Position numbers and translations under genes: made by a program. A stretch of 64,000 bases of DNA, taken from NCBI GenBank assembly GCA_019828595.1, contig JAHQRK010000008.1, positions 1,302,001 through 1,366,000 of the forward strand. Reading direction: 5' to 3'. Positions 11,884 to 22,797 of this stretch are shown in pieces; positions within the stretch are counted from its first letter, which is position 1; each line of letters begins with the position of its first letter. This stretch comes from Aphanomyces cochlioides. Its lineage: Eukaryota > Oomycota > Saprolegniomycetes > Saprolegniales > Verrucalvaceae. The notes under the pieces are model-generated. The model had not been told where the DNA came from. It worked only from the letters and a program-made list of their open reading frames with translations, and made no database searches.

Positions 11884-13881
11884 ATGTTTCGAGCAGGGTT
11901 GGCGCGCCACCGCGTCGTGCGGTCTTTCTCGAGCTTTGTCGAGCCAAAGATTGATTTGACACCGGCAGAAGAGAAGCTCTTCGAAGTTCTACAATTTATT
12001 CGCAAGAAATATGCGCCAAAGGCGACATTGCGCGTCGCTGGTGGATGGGTACGAGACAAAATGCTCGGAATTCCTAGCGACGACATTGATATTGCATTGG
12101 ATACGATGACTGGAGAAGCGTTCGTCAAGGTAATGTTGGTGCAACTTGCTCATGAATCAGTAAACTTCTCGACGTAGAAAATTCTTCATTTTCAAAGCAC
12201 AGCAGGCGTACCTGTCAAGGGATTTTATATTGTGAAGAAGAACGCTGAGCAGTCCAAGCATCTTTCCTGCGCAGCAATCAAGCTTTTAGGCCACGAGTTA
12301 GATTTCGTCCATTTACGCAATGAAAGCTACAGTGATCCTACCTCACGAATCCCAACGCTTTCAGGTTTACTACCTCCATTCAGGCTACACATTAATGCGC
12401 TCTCACTAGAGACATTGGCCACGCCCAAGGAAGACGCAATGAGGCGAGATATCACAATAAACGCGCTCTTTTACAATTTATCCACGCGCTCGATTGAAGA
12501 CTTCACAGGAAAGGCATGCAAAGACGCCATGAACTGGTTATTGACAAGGGAGTGTATAGGGATTAATCGACCTCGATCGTGGAGTTATTCGAACACCACT
12601 GGCTCCGAAGGAAACCTTTCTCGACGATCCTCTTCGTGTATTGCGAGCTGTTCGATTTGCCACTCAGTATGATTTCAAACTCGATTCAGCTCTGCGCCAG
12701 GTAAATTTTGAATCTAAGATACCTCATGTGCTAATGGAAGCCGTAGGCAATTCAATCTGAGCGAGTCCAAGAAGCACTGACGAAGAAAGTTACTCGAGAA
12801 AGGATTGGAATTGAAGTGCGCAAGATGTTGTCTGGTGCAAATCCACACCAAGCCATGACACTCTTGAACCAAGCTCGCCTCGAAGCGATTGTGTTTCCAT
12901 TCATGTCAGCCCCGTTGCCTTTATGTCCTCCATTCTCACTACAGACTATAGCTCTCAAGAAAATATTCCATCTGGATTATCTTGTCTCCAGTTTGTCCAA
13001 GCCAGCGAACGCAATCCAAGCCAGAATCAATTCGAAAAGGAACAATTCGACCCCAGGCATATGCTGGCGAGTTTTATGGCACATCCTCTGTCTAACGACG
13101 GCTCTGAAGCTGTAAATCAATCCATCCAAGCCATGTTGATTATGTAGAACTCCATCTTTCACGAACTTCACCACTGATTGTACTTGTAGTGAAGTCCCAG
13201 TCGTCGAAGACGTCATGCTGGTCGAAGCAGCGCTTTCATACATTCGCCAGTCGCAAGAAATGGACAACCAAGCGAATAAACGCGTGACAGATGCCATCAA
13301 GAATGAACTCAAGTGGTCCAAGGTGGAATCCAAGCATGTTGCGGATCTCTTAGACGCTTTCAATCGCTTCATTACTTTGGGTAGGCTCGTTGCACTGATC
13401 TTCCATAGATTCACCTTGAAAATAGCCTCCGCCCGTCCAGACAACCAAGTCCTGGCAATTCATTTGGCGATGTGGTGTCGTTCAGTCCATGGATCTCGAT
13501 TCGATCAAGCGATGCCAATGCTTTGGCATGTAGCTAATCCATCAGCCCCAGCGGTTCTGACTCTTTCTAAGGTGTTCGTGCCTAACTTTGATCCTTGGTA
13601 GACGTCCAGCAAAGTCGAAGAACTGAGGAAATCATCGTGGGCGAAGATTGAGCCGATTAAAATCATGATGGATGCTCGTGAATTGAATTCCCTCCTCAAG
13701 GTAGACTTGCCCATTTGACTAGGCCGGCCTTCACTTAACGTATCCATAGGGTTCCAAGTGGAATCTCTCGCATATGATTGAGCTTGTTGCCGTGTGGGAA
13801 TGGATGAATCCCGAAAAGTCGCTCGAGGATGAACGAGTATTTATCCAAAAAGTACTCAAACCATTGGTGGTCAAGCCTTAA
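11884..13881 (+). CDS. tRNA nucleotidyltransferase (CCA-adding enzyme)
   Basis: This enzyme adds or repairs the 3' CCA of tRNAs. The N-terminus (MFRAGLARHRVVRSFSSF) looks like a mitochondrial presequence. The class II signature follows: LRVAGGWVRDKMLG, then the metal-binding DxD in SDDIDIALDTMTG. Later exons give AIKLLGHELDFVHLR, EDAMRRDITINALFYNLSTR and IEDFTGKACKD. After a frame change, FLDDPLRVLRAVRFATQYDF and ERIGIEVRKMLSG follow, all in family order. Short introns split the gene, for example at 12130-12177 after AFVK. The C-terminal helical part continues to LKPLVVKP before TAA. Its stop overlaps the stop of the convergent small gene. One enzyme probably serves cytosol, nucleus and mitochondria, as in other eukaryotes. 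Confidence 0.88.
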
Positions 13882-14216
13882 ATACGAGACGTGTCAACGT
13901 AAATGTGTTCTTTGTCAACCAGCACTTCACACACAACGTCCGTCATAGCAATCGTGTCTCCTTTTGCATTGCGAATTGCGACAGGCTTGCCTAGGGTCCA
14001 GTGTCACGTGCTCAGTTCAGAGTTTGAACTACCGAAGCGCATCCATCCCTGTGTTTCATAACGTGCAATCGCAACATGACCTAACCATTGCACCCGCTGA
14101 CTTCCTGATCCACAACATATAGGAATCACTTTGTCATGGACGTGAACCTACACAGGACGCTCAATCTCGAGAGCTGCCAATGTCCTTACCATGATTGTCA
14201 TGTTGGCGGCACTCAT
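13878..14216 (-). CDS. Tiny three-exon gene of unknown function
   Basis: Two 42-nt GT-AG introns (GTAAGG...GTGTAG and GTAGTT...CCCTAG) join three short exons into one protein of about 85 residues. It starts MSAANMTIMVHVHDKVIPIC and contains RVQWLGHVAIARYETQGW and GKPVAIRNAKGDTIAMTD. It ends HIYVDTSRI. Its stop codon shares bases with the stop of the CCA-adding enzyme gene, so the two are tail-to-tail with no gap. The composition (alternating hydrophobic strands) suggests a small beta fold. I do not recognise the family. Confidence 0.55.
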
Positions 14217-14842
14217 TCAAGATCGCATGTTAGCAACTTCCTTTCGGCTAAAAGACAATAAAAGAACATTAAAGAAAATCAAGAGGTATTTATTAACCAA
14301 CGGGGTTACAACTTCGTTACACCTCCGCATTGACTGCGAAGTCTACATCACACAGCCATGCCTTTAGAAATCCTCAATCACCGTGAAAGCTGAAGTAATT
14401 ATTGCAAGAGCTGTTGAATCGACTACAATCCTTGAAGATCGCATTAAAGAACGCGTCTTTTCGACTAAAAGAACAATTAAGACACTGTATTACAAGGTGA
14501 GTAAAAGAAATTAAAGAAAATGTCGGTTCGGTTAAAAGAACGTTAAAGAACAAATTGGGATCTTCCAGCCTGAGGACACGTCATGATTGAACCACGACAA
14601 TCCCACATTGAACCAGCAAAACGATGTCCCGTCTTGGCCAGATCGTAGAAGAATTCACGTTGAGTAAGATATTTTATGAAGCACAACTGTACTATCGCCT
14701 CCTCATGCTGATCAAGAGCAAGTGGTGGAATCTATCACCCAGTGTTCTTTTAGTCGTAGAGGAATTTAAGCACGAAATCTCAGGCATAAAAGAACCATTT
14801 GGTGTTTCGAGCCAATTTTCTGCGAGTGGGATATCATATTAG
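14217..14842. repeat. Intergenic DNA with repeated TAAAAGAAC/TTAAAGAA motifs
   Basis: Motifs of the form TAAAAGAACATTAAAGAA recur near 14258, 14465, 14503 and 14530, and a related one lies near 10630. They are imperfect and irregularly spaced. A short frame at 14624-14842 has no family resemblance and is not called. Confidence 0.35.
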
Positions 14843-14975
14843 CCAATCATATCACATTTTTTCAAACTTTTTAGCCAATCAAATCAATATATTTCAAACT
14901 TTCAACCAATCAAATTCCTTCGTCCCCAAATTGTAATTAACTTGGACTTTGTATACTCCCCCTAACCCACCAATC
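14843..14975 (+). promoter_or_regulatory. CCAATCA promoter cluster of the lamin gene
   Basis: CCAATC motifs at 14843, 14875, 14906 and 14970 lie 50-180 bp upstream of the lamin ATG, all in the same orientation and in AT-rich context. Even spacing of about 30 bp between the first three is typical of multi-CCAAT (NF-Y) promoters. Confidence 0.5.
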
Positions 14976-15022
14976 TTTTTTACCCTCCATTTTCAATTTT
15001 GCATCCGTCCGGCCCAGTCAAG

Positions 15023-16799
15023 ATGGCGTCAAAGCGTGAGAGTTTTTCGCCCATGAAGTCCAAGCGACTCGATGAAAAGCAAACGTTGCAGGTATGTCCG
15101 ATGCATTGTATGTAATTGAGTATGATGTCTTGGATAGGAATTGAACAACCGTCTCGAAATGTACGTGCTCCGTGTCAAAGAAGTTCAAGATTCACGCGAC
15201 GTGGCGGAGAAAGAACTCGAAACGATTCGCGAACGCATGCAAATGGATTTGAACATGACCAAGACACGTTTGGCAAAAGAACTGGAAGATGCACGCAAAC
15301 AACTCGAGTTTGAAATTGACCAAAAGACACGTCTCCAAGTCTTGGAGCAAGAGCAACACACGGAACTCGTCAAATTGCGTACCCAAGTCAAGGAATTTGG
15401 CGATATTCGAACGGAATTGGAGCAAACGCAAGCTGAACTCGCCAAAGAAAAGGAGAGCTCGAAGGCTGCCAAAGAAGCTCTTGCACTCCAAACCACGTCT
15501 TTGCAAAGTGCTCGACGCAAGTTGAAGGATCTCGACAAGGAGAATCGCAAGCTCCAATCGAGGTTTGTACTTGGACAAGTGCTCAATGAGTCTAACATTT
15601 TTGTGTGTTTGTACAGCTTGAGCGACACGGTTAATGAACTGGAGCAACTGAAGCAAAAGACTTCTGAATTTTCGCTTACCCGTGACACAGAAATCACCGC
15701 AGTTCGTAAAGAAATGAACGCCAAACACTTGGAAGCGTTGGCTGCGTGGCGTCGCGAAACGGAGGAACGCATGCATAACATTGAAGCCGAAGTCCGAAGT
15801 CACTTCGAAGGCCAAATTGAAGGCTTGCGCACTCAAGTCGAAGAAACGAATGCTGAACTTGACCAACTCAAGGTCGAATACGAACGCACGGCCAATGATT
15901 ACGACGAAAGTTTGAAGATCCGCCAGGTTTGTTTAGCTTACGCTACATTTCTGAAGGGCTCTCTAGTCATTGACCGACAAATTGTCCACGTTGGAGACGC
16001 AATACCGCAATGAGCGCAAGAAATTCCAAGAAGACCGCAAGACGTACGAAACCAACATTGATGCTGCTCGTCAAGCCCGTTTGGCGAAAGAAAATGAGTT
16101 CAACGACCTCATGGACATCAAGATTGCTCTTGATGCTGGTACGATTTAAACGATCTTACGGTGATTGATTGGATTACGTAGAAATCGCGGCGTATCGTAG
16201 CATTTTGGATCGTGAAGAAAGTCGCGTCGGTCTTGATAGTGCGAAGCACAAGAAGCGAAAACTCAGCACTACACCGTCGGCTACGCGTCAGCTTAAGCGA
16301 CGAAAGAGTCATTCGACAGGCGACCTTCGCATCACATACTTGAATTTGGAGCAAGGACGCATCACGTTGGAAAACACGGGCTCAACGCCATTGCCACTCA
16401 CGGGCTGGAAGGTCACGAGCAAAACAAGCAAGCATGTAAGACATCTAGAGGAAGTGCGCTATGACAGATGAACTCTCCAGGTCTTCACTTTCCCAGACGA
16501 TTATGTCATTCAACCTGGTGGTCAAGTCTCTGTTGTCTCGGGACGCAATGCGACGCCATCCGAAGAAGAGAAGGAAGCAATGGACTTCTACGTGATAAAA
16601 AAGGCAATGTGGAACCCACAAGCCGACATTGCGCTGCTGACAAATCCCCAAGACGAAGTCGTGAGCTCGTACGCAGAAGGCACGACGCTCGACGAGGAAG
16701 AAGATGCAGCAGACGAACCAGCCAAAGAAGGCGTAAGTTGCTTGATCGTCAAGTGGTGGAATGACTCACGTGTCTTGTGTCTAGTGCGGCGTCATGTAG
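15023..16799 (+). CDS. Lamin-type nuclear intermediate filament protein
   Basis: Lamins form the meshwork under the inner nuclear membrane. The protein begins MASKRESFSPMKSKR, a short head with Ser-Pro sites that could be Cdk targets. A long heptad-rich coiled-coil rod follows (start ELNNRLEMYVLRVKE). The rod ends with the intermediate-filament end motif, LMDIKIALDAEIAAYRSILD, formed across an intron. A basic nuclear localisation signal (KHKKRKL) comes next. Then comes a lamin-tail immunoglobulin fold (GDLRITYLNLEQGRITLENT, PLTGWKV). The final exon is only 15 nt and gives CGVM-stop, a CaaX prenylation box. Introns of 40-55 nt restore the frame throughout. Lamin homologues are reported in oomycetes; all diagnostic parts are visible here. 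Confidence 0.9.
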
Positions 16800-16836
16800 A
16801 GCAAAGTAGATGCTTGTATCCTTTTTTGCATTTGTA

Positions 16837-17544
16837 TTATGGCGGCGGCAATAAATACGTGGTCAGTTGAACCATCTCGTAGACGAAAGAGAGAACCAGC
16901 GTGAAGAGCCAGAGATAGAAGTAGCGCAAGTTGTTCTTGCCGATGCATTTGCCAGTCCACGGGCAATGGTGGTCGTACTCGAGGATGCATACTTGACATT
17001 CAGAGCAGTGCGTTGTTCTATCCAGAGCCGCATCAGGAAAAGAAGTAGAGAGAGATTGTACCCAGTAGGTCGAAACGACTCGCAGTAGTCACAAAACGTG
17101 TCAGTCGGATCGTTCATGACGGGGTTGAAAAGCACGACACCTGGATCTGTGCATCCAACCAAAGCGTACGAAAGCAAGGAGCTCAATACGAGAAAGGTTC
17201 CACCCAATGCCTCCATCCACGATGTCTACATGAGGCCATGAACGCAGTCTAGGATGACACTGGCTCACCTCTGGGTTTGTCACCACGACGCAGATTGTGA
17301 ACATGCCAAAGGCTGTGAAGACGACAAATGTGACGAGCATGAGCGGCCAGTGAGGTCCGACAGAGCACCAACGAGGACCCAAACCACATATGGCGCGTCT
17401 CGTTCGAACAACCAGCGACTTTCCACGGTGGAACGCAGGCTCGATCCAGCAGAAGGCTTGTTTCTTGGCGAGGAAAGTCGCCGCTTCGTCTTCGTCGTTC
17501 ACTTGCATCAGATGAAAATGACCAGCTAAATCCCAAGTCGACAT
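16837..17544 (-). CDS. DHHC-type protein S-palmitoyltransferase
   Basis: DHHC enzymes attach palmitate to cysteines of membrane-associated proteins. Two introns join three exons. Exon 1 (MSTWDLAGHFHLMQVNDEDE) includes two hydrophobic helices. Exon 2 has a TDPGVV motif after a membrane segment, which is the family's DPG signature, and the start of the Cys-rich domain (FCDYCESFRPTG). Exon 3 gives THCSECQVCILEYDHHCPWT with the catalytic DHHC Cys, then GKCIGKNN, a last hydrophobic segment and the stop. The protein is short for the family and lacks a long C-terminal tail. Its neighbour is the prenylated lamin; a functional link is not implied. Confidence 0.88.
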
Positions 17545-17911
17545 GATTTTTTTAGAATTCAACAATCTTACTTGCACTTTGTATTCTGTTTAAAAATAGA
17601 ATAAAATTACACAGGTTGGACATCATGTAAGAAACTATAATACAAAATCAAAGCAAATTTTATCTATGTTTAATACATAGATTATAATAGACTAACTACA
17701 TTGAATTTAATTTGATAATAAAATATGCAATTTAGTTTCTCATAGTGTGTTGATAGTTGTTGACGTAGATGACCACCAGCCGCGCCGTTCTCGTCCTGAA
17801 AACTCCCTGAAGGAGATGGAGCAGTATCAGTGAAGCTAACAATCGACTCTGTGATTGCAAAGCATAGCAAGAGAAGAGCCGTGCATAAAAAGCTCCTTGT
17901 TGATTGTGTTA
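17545..17911. other. AT-rich intergenic DNA
   Basis: No gene seen. Short AT-rich repeats near 17640-17720 only. Confidence 0.5.
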
Positions 17912-18202
17912 TCACCAAAATGACGCTGTCAGAAGAATCGCGCTGATGGCAGCCATGCAGGTCGACGCTGAATTGATGGACTTTGGCGCTGCCGTCGTCG
18001 TGTTTTTTGGCGCAGTTACCATTGTCGTATTTGTTGTCGAGTTTGTAGCGTTGGGTGCACTCGTTGTCGTGGGAATGGTCGTCGTTGGCCGAGCCAAACG
18101 TGTGCCCGTACCAGTGTTGGCAGCCGCGAGGTAGTTGGTAAAGCTTGCGTTGTATTTGGCCGTGTTGGTCGTGGACACTCCGTCTACAAAGTCGCACCAG
18201 TG
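17912..18202 (-). CDS. Thr/Asn/Ala-rich surface protein, C-terminal exon, possibly GPI-anchored
   Basis: The frame reads WCDFVDGVSTTNTAKYNASF, then a mucin-like stretch of Thr, Ser, Pro, Ala and Asn. It ends in a hydrophobic tail (CMAAISAILLTASFW) directly before the stop. This layout fits a GPI-anchored cell-wall or surface protein. No start codon or signal peptide is visible, and the frame runs into the 3' end of the acyl-CoA oxidase remnant, so the 5' part is missing or lies in an exon that I cannot place. Confidence 0.4.
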   Translation of the reverse strand, partial: HWCDFVDGVSTTNTAKYNASFTNYLAAANTGTGTRLARPTTTIPTTTSAPNATNSTTNTTMVTAPKNTTTAAPKSINSASTCMAAISAILLTASFW

Positions 18203-18260
18203 TCGTCTTTGACGCGCTTGAACTGCTTTAGATTTGTATAAAGTTCAAAGTTTCCGGTGT

Positions 18261-19690
18261 TTACAGCTTGGACGAGAGCAAGGGCTTGAGGTATTCGTGG
18301 GAACCAGCCACGACGTCAGTCTTGTTGAGAGAGGCTCGGCGGCGGCACGATCGATCAGCGCGCGGTACATGTCGTAACGGCCGATGGCAGAATTTAAACC
18401 CGTCCACCAGAGCGACAAGCTGAGCTTGCATCGACATGATGTAAGCTGAGTGAATCCAGAGCTGGACGATGTCGTAGATGCTGGAGTTCGCCAAGAAGGC
18501 ACCGTGTTGTTGGGCCAGAACGTCCGTGGTGCCTTCAGTGGTGCAAGCGATGGCAGTTTCTTGATGTGTGGTAAATTGCTCGAAGCTGCGTAGCCATGAC
18601 CTCCACACGCTCGACGAATACGCTCAATGGCGGTGCAAGTTTCGTTTGCCAAGAATGCTTTCAACCGCGACACCAACGCATGAAGATAACCGAGCGAACG
18701 AGCACTGACTATGCATTCGTCCACGATCTGAGATGCCACGTCATCATGTCATATTTGTACTGCTCGAGAGCAAAAGAAACTCGCATAAGCCATCGCGATC
18801 AATGGAAAGAGCGTCCATTGCTAATTTTCATAGTTGAGGACTGGAGTCTACGGATAGAAAAGTTTAAAATGAAATCGGACGTTTCATGGGACCTCCAGCT
18901 CGCCTTTTATAGTCGTGCCTTTGACTTGAGCTGCACTAAATCGAGTGCCAATGGTCGTTGCGATCGCGAGAGATCCATCACAGCAAAGTTCCAGAGAGAA
19001 TTGACGGGGGAAAAGTACCTCGCATAACAGGTCAACATGTGAATTCGAGAGTGGAATAGACCAACTTGTCCATCGGTGGTCTGGAAAACGTGCCATCACG
19101 GGAAACTTTGGTAAAACGCATCAGCATGTTGCGGCGAGGAATGCGCACGTTGGTCAAAATGCAAAATCTACCTCGGCAATGTAAATTCGAACGTGTATTA
19201 CCCGTTGTCAAGAGCTTGGAATCCGATCTTTGGACCAATGTCACCGAGCGTGACTCGAGGCAACGACTCATGTGTCTTGGTATCGCGAATGGGAGCCAAG
19301 AACGCTTGAATACCATGCTCCTTGTCATGGAGAAAAAGCCTGGCGTGCAAAACGCAGTAGTTGGCTGTCTTCCCGACACCACGAGCCCACCATTTACGAC
19401 TGGTTAAAGTTGGCGAGCTCAATACAACCTCTTCCGTCGTGGTGCCGTACCGCGCTGTGGTTTCCAGCCCTAGGATATTGGAGCCATGGCCTACGATTGT
19501 GACAGTGAAAGCTGCATAGTTGGAGACATAAGACGTACCAAGTTCGGGCATGGCGAACGTTCTTCCAGTGATTCGGTATTCCTTGGCTAAAGGAACCCAG
19601 AACGGTCGCTGCATGTCGTTCATGTGCGCATCCAGCGCAGGGACGAAATTCGTTCGATGCGTTTCAATGGGAAGCTACTCCACTTGGGGG
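18261..19690 (-). pseudogene. Acyl-CoA oxidase pseudogene
   Basis: Peroxisomal acyl-CoA oxidases start fatty-acid beta-oxidation. Blocks in family order are ITGRTFAMPELG joined through a 49-nt intron to HGSNILGLETTARYG, then SPTLTSRKWW, VTLGDIGPKIG, VRIPRRNMLMRFTKVSRDGT, RRACGGHGY and AIACTTEGTTDVLAQQHGAF. The end is HEYLKPLLSSKL, with a peroxisomal SKL tripeptide. Several frame breaks cannot be introns: between GYAASSNLPHIK and ETAIACTTEG, after ALVDGF, and a 2-nt CT duplication before NKTDVVAG. The middle (18740-19030) is badly decayed and the N-terminus is incomplete. This is therefore a dead gene. Confidence 0.8.
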
Positions 19691-20501
19691 TCAAAAACCA
19701 TCCAGTATACCTCAAAAACGCATAAAATTAATATTTATATACTTTTAAGAAATTTACTGTTTAATCTTATACGTCAAAAGTATTATATTGTGATGTAATT
19801 GAAGTTTCACATTTATTTTGTAAATAAATACCTGTAATTATTAATATATTTCTTGTATAATTTGATGTTTGAAGACTGGACTTTGCGATGCTTGTGCTCA
19901 TCTTGGAGTCAATCCTTTCTCGCCCTAGCGAAAATAGCCACGACATGAATCTCTCTCGACTATACGCAATGTCTCTCGAATAAGACCTTCCTATCCGACA
20001 ATCGCGCTCCTCACCCTCTCAGTGTCTGTCTAAGGGACTAAATGGCTGGCCCAGCATGGCCTATTTCGCCCAACAGACACGTATGATGATGGGACTCCAC
20101 TCACTTGTTCCTCTTGTGAAATTCTATCGACCGCAACAAATTTGGAGTACTCAACGACATAGACACGCCTAGATTCACTGTCTTTTTCAGTCTACATCTT
20201 CATTTCCTGCCCTTCCTGCTTGATCCTAAGGCCGAGCCCCCCCCCTACGCCTCGAAAGATAGACAACGTTCAGCTCAGTGGTCGCTGTGCTGACTTTCAT
20301 TAACAATCCTGGTTTATACATCAGTTTATCTAACTATCGTCGCTGATTACACAGTACAAAACTGGCCAAGCTCTGCTCTGCCCATCACTGAATCTTGTTT
20401 GTCTTGAATGATTTTCTTCTTTCTGAAGCGTCCAACGATTGACGAGCATCATCTTGGACGACGCATCTGGTTGGTAAACTGGAAAGGAGCGTCATCTGAG
20501 A
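19691..20501. other. Intergenic DNA
   Basis: No coding signal on either strand. The first 200 bp are very AT-rich. Confidence 0.5.
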
Positions 20502-20690
20502 TTACCCATGCTTTTGTCGTGCATAATCATGCCAGGAAGCGGCGCCAGTATGTGTTTTCTCCATGAAATCTCGACGCCGCAGCCGCTGCAACTGCCGCGG
20601 AAAAGAAAGCGCACGCTCCTTGGTAAAGACAAACGATGCGCGCGCGGGCCGCGCTAACATTCCAAATTGCCGGACGTTGAGCGTGGCCAT
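20502..20690 (-). CDS. Possible small mitochondrial protein
   Basis: From an internal Met the frame reads MATLNVRQFGMLARPARASF, which looks like a mitochondrial presequence. It continues about 60 residues to a stop. The alternative frame in the same place has a transmembrane-like Ala-rich run (FFSAAVAAAAASRFHG). The true gene may therefore use an intron that joins the presequence to that run. No family is recognised. Confidence 0.3.
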   Translation of the reverse strand: MATLNVRQFGMLARPARASFVFTKERALSFPRQLQRLRRRDFMEKTHTGAASWHDYARQKHG

Positions 20691-20769
20691 GTTGAAGCTG
20701 CGTGCGAAGAAATCGCACCAACGAAAACTTTTCCTTGAACTCACACTTTTCAAATGTCCCACCAGCAAA

Positions 20770-21388
20770 TTGAACTTTACAACTAATTTATCGTAAACAT
20801 TCCTATTAGCGGCAAATCTTTCTTTCCCAGTAGATTGAGCCTATTCTGTCTTGTATTAAGGGCTTGGTGGCCACGGAGCGGCCATGGCCAGACCGTGATA
20901 AGCAGTTGATTCACGGGCCACCGCATTGTATAATACAGTGGAGGTCGTAGTCGACGGGGGGGGGGAATGGAACATACTCGAGGGGCCCTGGACTTGCATC
21001 ATCCCGTGGTTAAAGCCGCCCACGTTCCAACTTTATACTGGACACCGCGCCAATTGGTTGTCATCCTAACTCGGTGCAAAGCATAGTTTGAGCTCGTCCA
21101 ACTGGCGCCTTCCTGACTAATATGAACGTGGAATGTCACGATGGACAGCTCAGTTTGGTGAGATTTCGCCCATCATCCACTACCGGCGGCATCATTCCGA
21201 CCATGACTTTGACCAGCATGTTGTGCTTTTCTAAGTCCATATCCACATTGAAGATACATTCGCCATTTATAAACTTGCTAACATCATGCCAGTACGTCGT
21301 GTGACGTCGATTGCTCTCAAGTTTCATCTTTTCCCTGTGTAGAAACCGATAAGTCGCTCTAGCCATAGAAGCTCGACAAAGCAGGCGA
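20770..21388. other. Intergenic DNA
   Basis: A poly-G run lies at about 20957. A minus-strand frame at 21136-21477 has no recognisable domain and is probably not a gene. Nothing else seen. Confidence 0.4.
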
Positions 21389-22090
21389 CACCGCCAACAT
21401 TGAGCCATGCGTTCTTGCTTGCTGCGACGAAATATGCTGGTTCGCCAGCCCTGCACTACCAACAACCCAATGGTCACTGGTAAATCCCCTCTACTTGGCT
21501 CATTTCACTGATACAATTGTGAATCTAGGCTCCATTATTCATGGAATGAAGTGCGTTACAATAGCATTCAATTCGCCAAAGCATTTCTGAGCCAAGGCTT
21601 TGTACCTGGCGACCAAGTTGCCATCGTTGGTGGAACGTCACCCTCTTGGTATTTCGCCTACTTTGGCTGCATTTTAGCCGGTGGCGTTGCTGTTGGCATC
21701 TCGTCACCCAGCGAACAAGCTCTCCTTCTCGAAGCCAGCGCTCGTTTCCTCGTCGTCGACTCTTTTGACCAGCTCGACGCCTTAGCGAAGCCTTGCATAC
21801 CTCAGCTGCAAGCTATCGTTGTTTGTAAGAGTCTCCGCGCTTGATAGCATTCTTATCGAGGGGATTGTTAGGGGATTTAGAACAGCAAGACACAACGAAT
21901 TGCAGCAATTACTCGATTCCCTTGTTCGATTTTGAAACATTTGTCGCGTGGGGGGATGACTTGGCCGACTCGGTTGTCCAGCGCATTGTAAATGCCCAGC
22001 AATCCAACGACCCGATCGCATTGGTTTCGACGTCACAAGCTGTCGGTGGCTGCCACAAACCTTATCTGCTTTCCCATGCCACGTTCCCGT
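21389..22090 (+). pseudogene. Long-chain acyl-CoA synthetase fragment
   Basis: Acyl-CoA synthetases activate fatty acids. The visible part is the N-terminal third only. It reads LLAATKYAGSPALHYQQPNG, then a 49-nt intron (GTAAAT...TCTAG) to HYSWNEVRYNSIQFAKAFLS. GFVPGDQVAIVGGTSPSWYF, FGCILAGGVAVGISSPSEQA and ARFLVVDSFDQL follow. After another frame change come LFDFETFVAWGDDLADSV and SNDPIALVSTSQAVGG. The AMP-binding P-loop motif and everything beyond it are absent, since the similarity stops at about 22060. It is truncated, with no clear start. Confidence 0.6.
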
Positions 22091-22797
22091 ACTCTGCATC
22101 ATGGCTGTCGAATCCTCTGCAAGCCAGCAACCAGCCGAGTCTTCAATTTTCACACAGCCATCTCCACGACGTGTACTGCGAACGCGCCCCCACCCCTCAC
22201 AAATTCAAACACTTTATGACAAATCTATGCCACGGCAATTGGTCGTCCTTGATAGCACCAGAGGAGCCCAAGCCCATGAAGAAACCCACGATACAACCTG
22301 TTATCTGTTGGTTGCCAAACTCATGCATGCCCCTCGTGCAGTTATAAAAGGAGTATACAATTTTTCAGAAATCATTAAATTCATTTATTATTATGGTTGC
22401 AAAATGTCAATAAATATCCAATAAAGAGTCTAGGCTCATAAAGTTGATCATAAGTTATGCGTTCGGGTTTGCACTGAATTATAACGTGACTAGACAAAGG
22501 CAGTATTGTGCTGGGCATCGATCATCCGCTCGACCGTTGTTGCCTCTTTATCGGCTTAAATTTTCTGTCGTCAAGCAATACTTATGAAAATTTATAACTT
22601 ATGTAAAATCATAATTATAGGTTTTCAAAATGATGTATAATAGAGCAAAATATACCTGTAGAGTAGCATGCTGCACAATAAATTATACAATTTTTTGATA
22701 TAAGGATATTGAGGTCATAAATATTCATGTGAATTAATTTGAATGTTCGATAGGAAATGAATTAATTTTCTCCAAAACAAGAAAATCATCTTGAGCC
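22091..22797. other. Intergenic DNA
   Basis: AT-rich, no supported gene. It presumably carries the promoter of the protease gene. Confidence 0.5.

Noticed and set aside
15185..15866. Long minus-strand open frames opposite the lamin gene
   Set aside because: They are shadows of the coiled-coil coding strand, rich in Leu, Ser and Phe as expected for antisense of Glu/Lys/Arg repeats.
21136..21477. Minus-strand frame next to the acyl-CoA synthetase fragment
   Set aside because: No domain resemblance, and it overlaps the likely start region of the synthetase fragment on the other strand.
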